The translations under genes and the position numbers were made by a program. Positions 58,640 through 64,000 of a stretch of DNA of 64,000 nucleotides are shown here, in pieces. The notes beneath the pieces were generated by a model. It was not told the DNA's origin. It did no database searches and saw only the letters and a program-made list of their open reading frames with translations. The number at the start of each line of letters is the position of its first letter. Positions within the stretch are counted from its first letter, which is position 1. Source of the stretch: Phaeodactylibacter sp. (lineage in GTDB: Bacteria > Bacteroidota > Bacteroidia > Chitinophagales > Saprospiraceae); contig NZ_JALEGS010000091.1 of NCBI RefSeq assembly GCF_022763345.1, positions 36,190 through 100,189 on the forward strand, read 5' to 3'.

Positions 58640-59962
58640 ATGCCCACCGCATTTCAAAGGATATACACCAAGGTAGAGGAAATCACCAAAGCGACCTGTA
58701 CGGTGCGTGCTACGGACGTTGGTTACGAAGAACTGGCCACCGTGAACGGACAACTGGCGCAGGTGGTAAAAATCATGGGCGACGAAGTCACCCTGCAGGT
58801 ATTCGCTGGTACGGAAGGGGTACCTACTAATGCCGAGGTCATTTTCCTGGGCAAAGCCCCAAGCCTGAAGGTGAGCGAAGCCCTGGCCGGACGCTTCTTC
58901 AATGCCTACGGTAACCCCATCGACGGCGGGCCGGAAGTGGAAGGGGAAGAACAGGAGATCGGCGGGCCCTCGGTAAATCCCGTGCGGCGGAAACAGCCTT
59001 CGGAGCTCATCACCACCGGCATTGCCGGTATCGACCTCAACAACACCCTGGTCACCGGGCAGAAGATCCCCTTCTTTGCCGATCCCGACCAACCCTTCAA
59101 TCAGGTGATGGCTACCGTGGCCCTGCGTACCGCTGCCGACCGTATTGTGCTTGGCGGTATCGGGCTGACCAACGATGACTACCTCTACTTCAAAAGTGTA
59201 TTTGAAAACGCCGGCGCCCTCCACCGTATCGTCAGTTTCGTGAATACCACCGAAGACCCGACTGTGGAGCGCCTGCTCGTACCCGATATGGCACTTACCG
59301 CTGCGGAATACTTCGCCGTGGAGAAAAAGGAAAAGGTGCTGGTGCTTCTCACCGACATGACCCTCTACGCCGATGCCCTGAGTATCGTCTCCAACCGTAT
59401 GGATCAAATCCCGTCCAAAGACAGCATGCCGGGCTCCCTGTACAGTGACCTGGCCAAGCTATACGAAAAAGCTGTGCAGTTTGATGATGGCGGTTCCATT
59501 ACGATTGTAGCCGTGACTACGCTTTCCGGTGGAGATATTACCCACGCCATTCCGGATAATACCGGGTATATCACCGAGGGGCAGCTCTTCCTGCGCCGCG
59601 ATACGGATATCGGTAAGGTGATCGTAGATCCCTTCCGGAGCCTCTCCCGCCTCAAGCAGCTGGTGATTGGCAAAAAGACCCGGGAAGACCATCCGCAAGT
59701 GATGAACTCAGCTGTGCGCCTCTATGCCGATGCCGCTAATGCCCGTACCAAACTGGAGAACGGCTTCGAGCTGACCAACTACGACGAACGAACCCTGGAG
59801 TTTGCCCGGGAATATTCCGATAAGCTCTTGGCTATCGACGTGAATATCGATACGGACAAAATGCTGGATACGGCCTGGCAGCTGTTTGCCGCTCACTTCT
59901 CCAAAGCCGAAGTGGGCATTAAGCAATCTCTGACTGACCAATACTGGCCCGAAAACCAATAA
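58640..59962 (+). CDS. V-type ATP synthase subunit B
   Basis: VNPVRRKQPSELITTGIAGIDLNNTLVTGQKIPFF, LVLLTDMTLYADALSIVSNRMDQIPSKDSMPGSLYSDLAKLYEKA. Confidence 0.97.
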   Translation: MPTAFQRIYTKVEEITKATCTVRATDVGYEELATVNGQLAQVVKIMGDEVTLQVFAGTEGVPTNAEVIFLGKAPSLKVSEALAGRFFNAYGNPIDGGPEVEGEEQEIGGPSVNPVRRKQPSELITTGIAGIDLNNTLVTGQKIPFFADPDQPFNQVMATVALRTAADRIVLGGIGLTNDDYLYFKSVFENAGALHRIVSFVNTTEDPTVERLLVPDMALTAAEYFAVEKKEKVLVLLTDMTLYADALSIVSNRMDQIPSKDSMPGSLYSDLAKLYEKAVQFDDGGSITIVAVTTLSGGDITHAIPDNTGYITEGQLFLRRDTDIGKVIVDPFRSLSRLKQLVIGKKTREDHPQVMNSAVRLYADAANARTKLENGFELTNYDERTLEFAREYSDKLLAIDVNIDTDKMLDTAWQLFAAHFSKAEVGIKQSLTDQYWPENQ

Positions 59963-59968
59963 TGAGCT

Positions 59969-60561
59969 ATGGCAATCGCTTTCCAATACAACAAGACGTC
60001 CCTGCAGCACCTCAAGAAGCAGCTCAAGATTCGTGAGAATGCCTTGCCCATCCTGAAGAATAAGGAGGCAGCCCTGCGCGTGGAGGTCAAAAAAGCCCGT
60101 AAGGAAGCAGAGCAGGTGGCGGCAGAATTGGAACAGACGATTGACCGGCACGAAAGTATGGCCGGGCTTTGGGAAGAGTTTGATTTCGACTTGCTGGAGG
60201 TGGAATCCGTGGAAATAGGCAGTCAAAAAGTGGCCGGCGTAGCCACGCCGGTCCTCAAAGACATACAGTTCATTCGGCACCCGTTCAGCCTGTTCAACCG
60301 GCCGGCTTGGTTTCCGGCGGGGATGGAATTGCTCAAGCAGTGGATAGAGCTCGCGCTGCGCCGCAAGGTCATCCTGCAGAAAATGGACCGCCTGGAGTTT
60401 GCCCGAAAGAAGACCACCCAAAAGGTCAACCTGTACGAGAAAGTACAGATTCCAGGTTATGAAGATGCCATCCGAAAGATTGAGCGCTATCTGGAGGACG
60501 AAGAGAATTTGGCGAAAGCCGCCCAGAAGATTGTGAAAAAGCGCAGCAACAGCGATGCCTT

Positions 60562-60565
<4 letters not shown>
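59969..60565 (+). CDS. V-type ATP synthase subunit D
   Basis: FQYNKTSLQHLKKQLKIRENALPILKNKEAALR, TTQKVNLYEKVQIPGYEDAIRKIERYLEDEEN. Confidence 0.93.
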
Positions 60566-62828
<2,263 letters not shown>

Positions 62829-62834
62829 AATAAA

Positions 62835-62867
62835 CCTGCCCGGCAGCAAGTCATGCAACCGGGCAGG
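62835..62867 (+). terminator. Hairpin between V-ATPase operon and convergent beta-helix gene
   Basis: CCTGCCCGG-N15-CCGGGCAGG perfect 9-bp inverted repeat just after the stop codon; no clear T-run. Confidence 0.55.
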
Positions 62868-62942
62868 AAGTCAAACGAATTAGAAGGCGCGTCGTAATGG
62901 GAATGATGATTCAATCGCTAATTGCGTGGGGGACAACCGAAA

Positions 62943-64000
62943 TTAGTCCACCAAAATCAACCTATGGGATTCTAATCCGCCTTTAGCCTGTACCTGAATC
63001 AGGTAGCTTCCGGCGCTCATTTGAGTGTAGTTTAAAGTTGTTTGCCCTGCAGACACCTGCTGTGTACGCAACAGCTGCCCGGTTGCCAGTGACCGGATGC
63101 TAACCGAAACTTCATTTCCGAAGTGGGTAGGAATATTTAGTTGCACACGGCCAGTCTTAGATGGATTTGGGTTGACAGAGCTGCCGCTGAGATTGCCATC
63201 AGCGCTGTTAGAGGAAGTGATTTCGCACTCCTCCTGAAATTCAAAAGCACCAATGTCTCTCTGCATGCCAAACACCATCGCGCCGGTTTGATCAGGCATG
63301 TTATTGTCTGGCGCACCGGCATTAATTGCCGGGCTTGGGCAGATCAACGCATGGGTTGGTGTCATACCGCCGTTGTCAGCAAGCGGGGCGAGGTTAGGCA
63401 CAAAAGGCATACCTGCTCCTCCTACAATATCAGTCATCAATCCGGCAAAAACATCAGTATCGTCTTCTCCGATAAGGTTGTAGCCTGAGGAAGTCATCAT
63501 GCCCATTCCAGCTACATCCTGCCCCGTGGCATCTGCACGGTTAGCTGCAACGATGCTGCTGCTGAAATCTGCACTATTCCCTGCCTCCAGTTGAATGAAA
63601 CCACCGCCCATCATCATAGCAGAGTTGTCGGCTATGGTAGAGGCTTCGATCATCAATGTACCGTTGTTGGCAATACCACCGCCGTTGTTGGAAGTGCTGT
63701 TGCCGGAAATGGTGCTCAGCGTCAGGGTGACCATACCGGATGCATCATTGTGAAGACCACCGCCGTTGCTCATGTTGGTCGACATATTATTGGAAATGGT
63801 GGATGTCATCACCTCAATCGTGCCGCCTGCGTTGAAAACGCCGCCGCCACCCTGATCTCCGCTGTTACCCATTGCAGTATTGCCGTCGATCATCACGTTG
63901 GTGACCGTCATGAGGCCCGCGCCGTTCCATAGGCCGCCGCCCTCGGCTGCTGCGGTATTGCCGGTGACCATTCCGCCGGTGATGTCCATATCGCCAGGGC
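62943..64000 (-). CDS. Parallel beta-helix/polymorphic outer-membrane-like T9SS cargo protein (5' end outside window)
   Basis: Repeats such as GGGVFNAGGTIEVMTSTISNNMS and GGGIANNGTLMIEASTIADNSA; C-terminal GSYLIQVQAKGGLESHRLILVD sorting tail. Confidence 0.9.
   Translation of the reverse strand, partial: PGDMDITGGMVTGNTAAAEGGGLWNGAGLMTVTNVMIDGNTAMGNSGDQGGGGVFNAGGTIEVMTSTISNNMSTNMSNGGGLHNDASGMVTLTLSTISGNSTSNNGGGIANNGTLMIEASTIADNSAMMMGGGFIQLEAGNSADFSSSIVAANRADATGQDVAGMGMMTSSGYNLIGEDDTDVFAGLMTDIVGGAGMPFVPNLAPLADNGGMTPTHALICPSPAINAGAPDNNMPDQTGAMVFGMQRDIGAFEFQEECEITSSNSADGNLSGSSVNPNPSKTGRVQLNIPTHFGNEVSVSIRSLATGQLLRTQQVSAGQTTLNYTQMSAGSYLIQVQAKGGLESHRLILVD

Noticed and set aside
63580-63989. Gly/Asn-rich repetitive sequence as a DNA repeat element
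   Set aside because: Explained by the repeated coils of the minus-strand beta-helix protein.

Overview
The window reads as chromosomal DNA from a gliding or T9SS-type Bacteroidota, with a Saprospiria/Lewinella-like flavour. The support is GldM/GldN, T9SS C-terminal sorting tails, DUF4249 next to a TonB receptor, and a DUF2764-type V-ATPase operon. Lineage is inferred from protein families only. Coding density is high, and most long antisense ORFs in the track are GC-driven shadows. I saw no rRNA, tRNA, CRISPR array or intact transposase.

Main blocks, left to right:
- MutS-family C-terminus.
- Two PIN-domain toxin/antitoxin-like pairs flanking a 1-Cys peroxiredoxin.
- ApbE, a Tat-signal Gfo/Idh/MocA oxidoreductase and a SUMF1-domain protein.
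- fdhD, an FdhF-like molybdopterin oxidoreductase, a decayed xisH with xisI, then moaA.
- Sulfatase, acyltransferase and groES-groEL.
- tatC and gldM-gldN.
- A minus-strand run of three secreted cysteine-hydrolase-type proteins: MORN-caspase, lipoprotein NlpC/P60 and transglutaminase-like.
- TonB receptor with DUF4249, MscS-like channel and di-haem cytochrome c peroxidase with a T9SS tail.
- An efflux operon (HlyD, TolC, ABC, FtsX-like x2) with an NtrC-type regulator and kinase, behind a convincing sigma-54 promoter.
- Three-subunit succinate dehydrogenase/fumarate reductase.
- V-ATPase operon (E, DUF2764, A, B, D, I, K) whose K subunit carries Na+-site-like residues.
- A truncated beta-helix T9SS cargo protein.

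The most interesting candidates are the MORN-caspase/NlpC/transglutaminase cassette, the internally deleted xisH, the TGACA array upstream of groES, the sigma-54 promoter with its palindromic upstream site, and a terminator-like hairpin in the leader of the SUMF1 gene.
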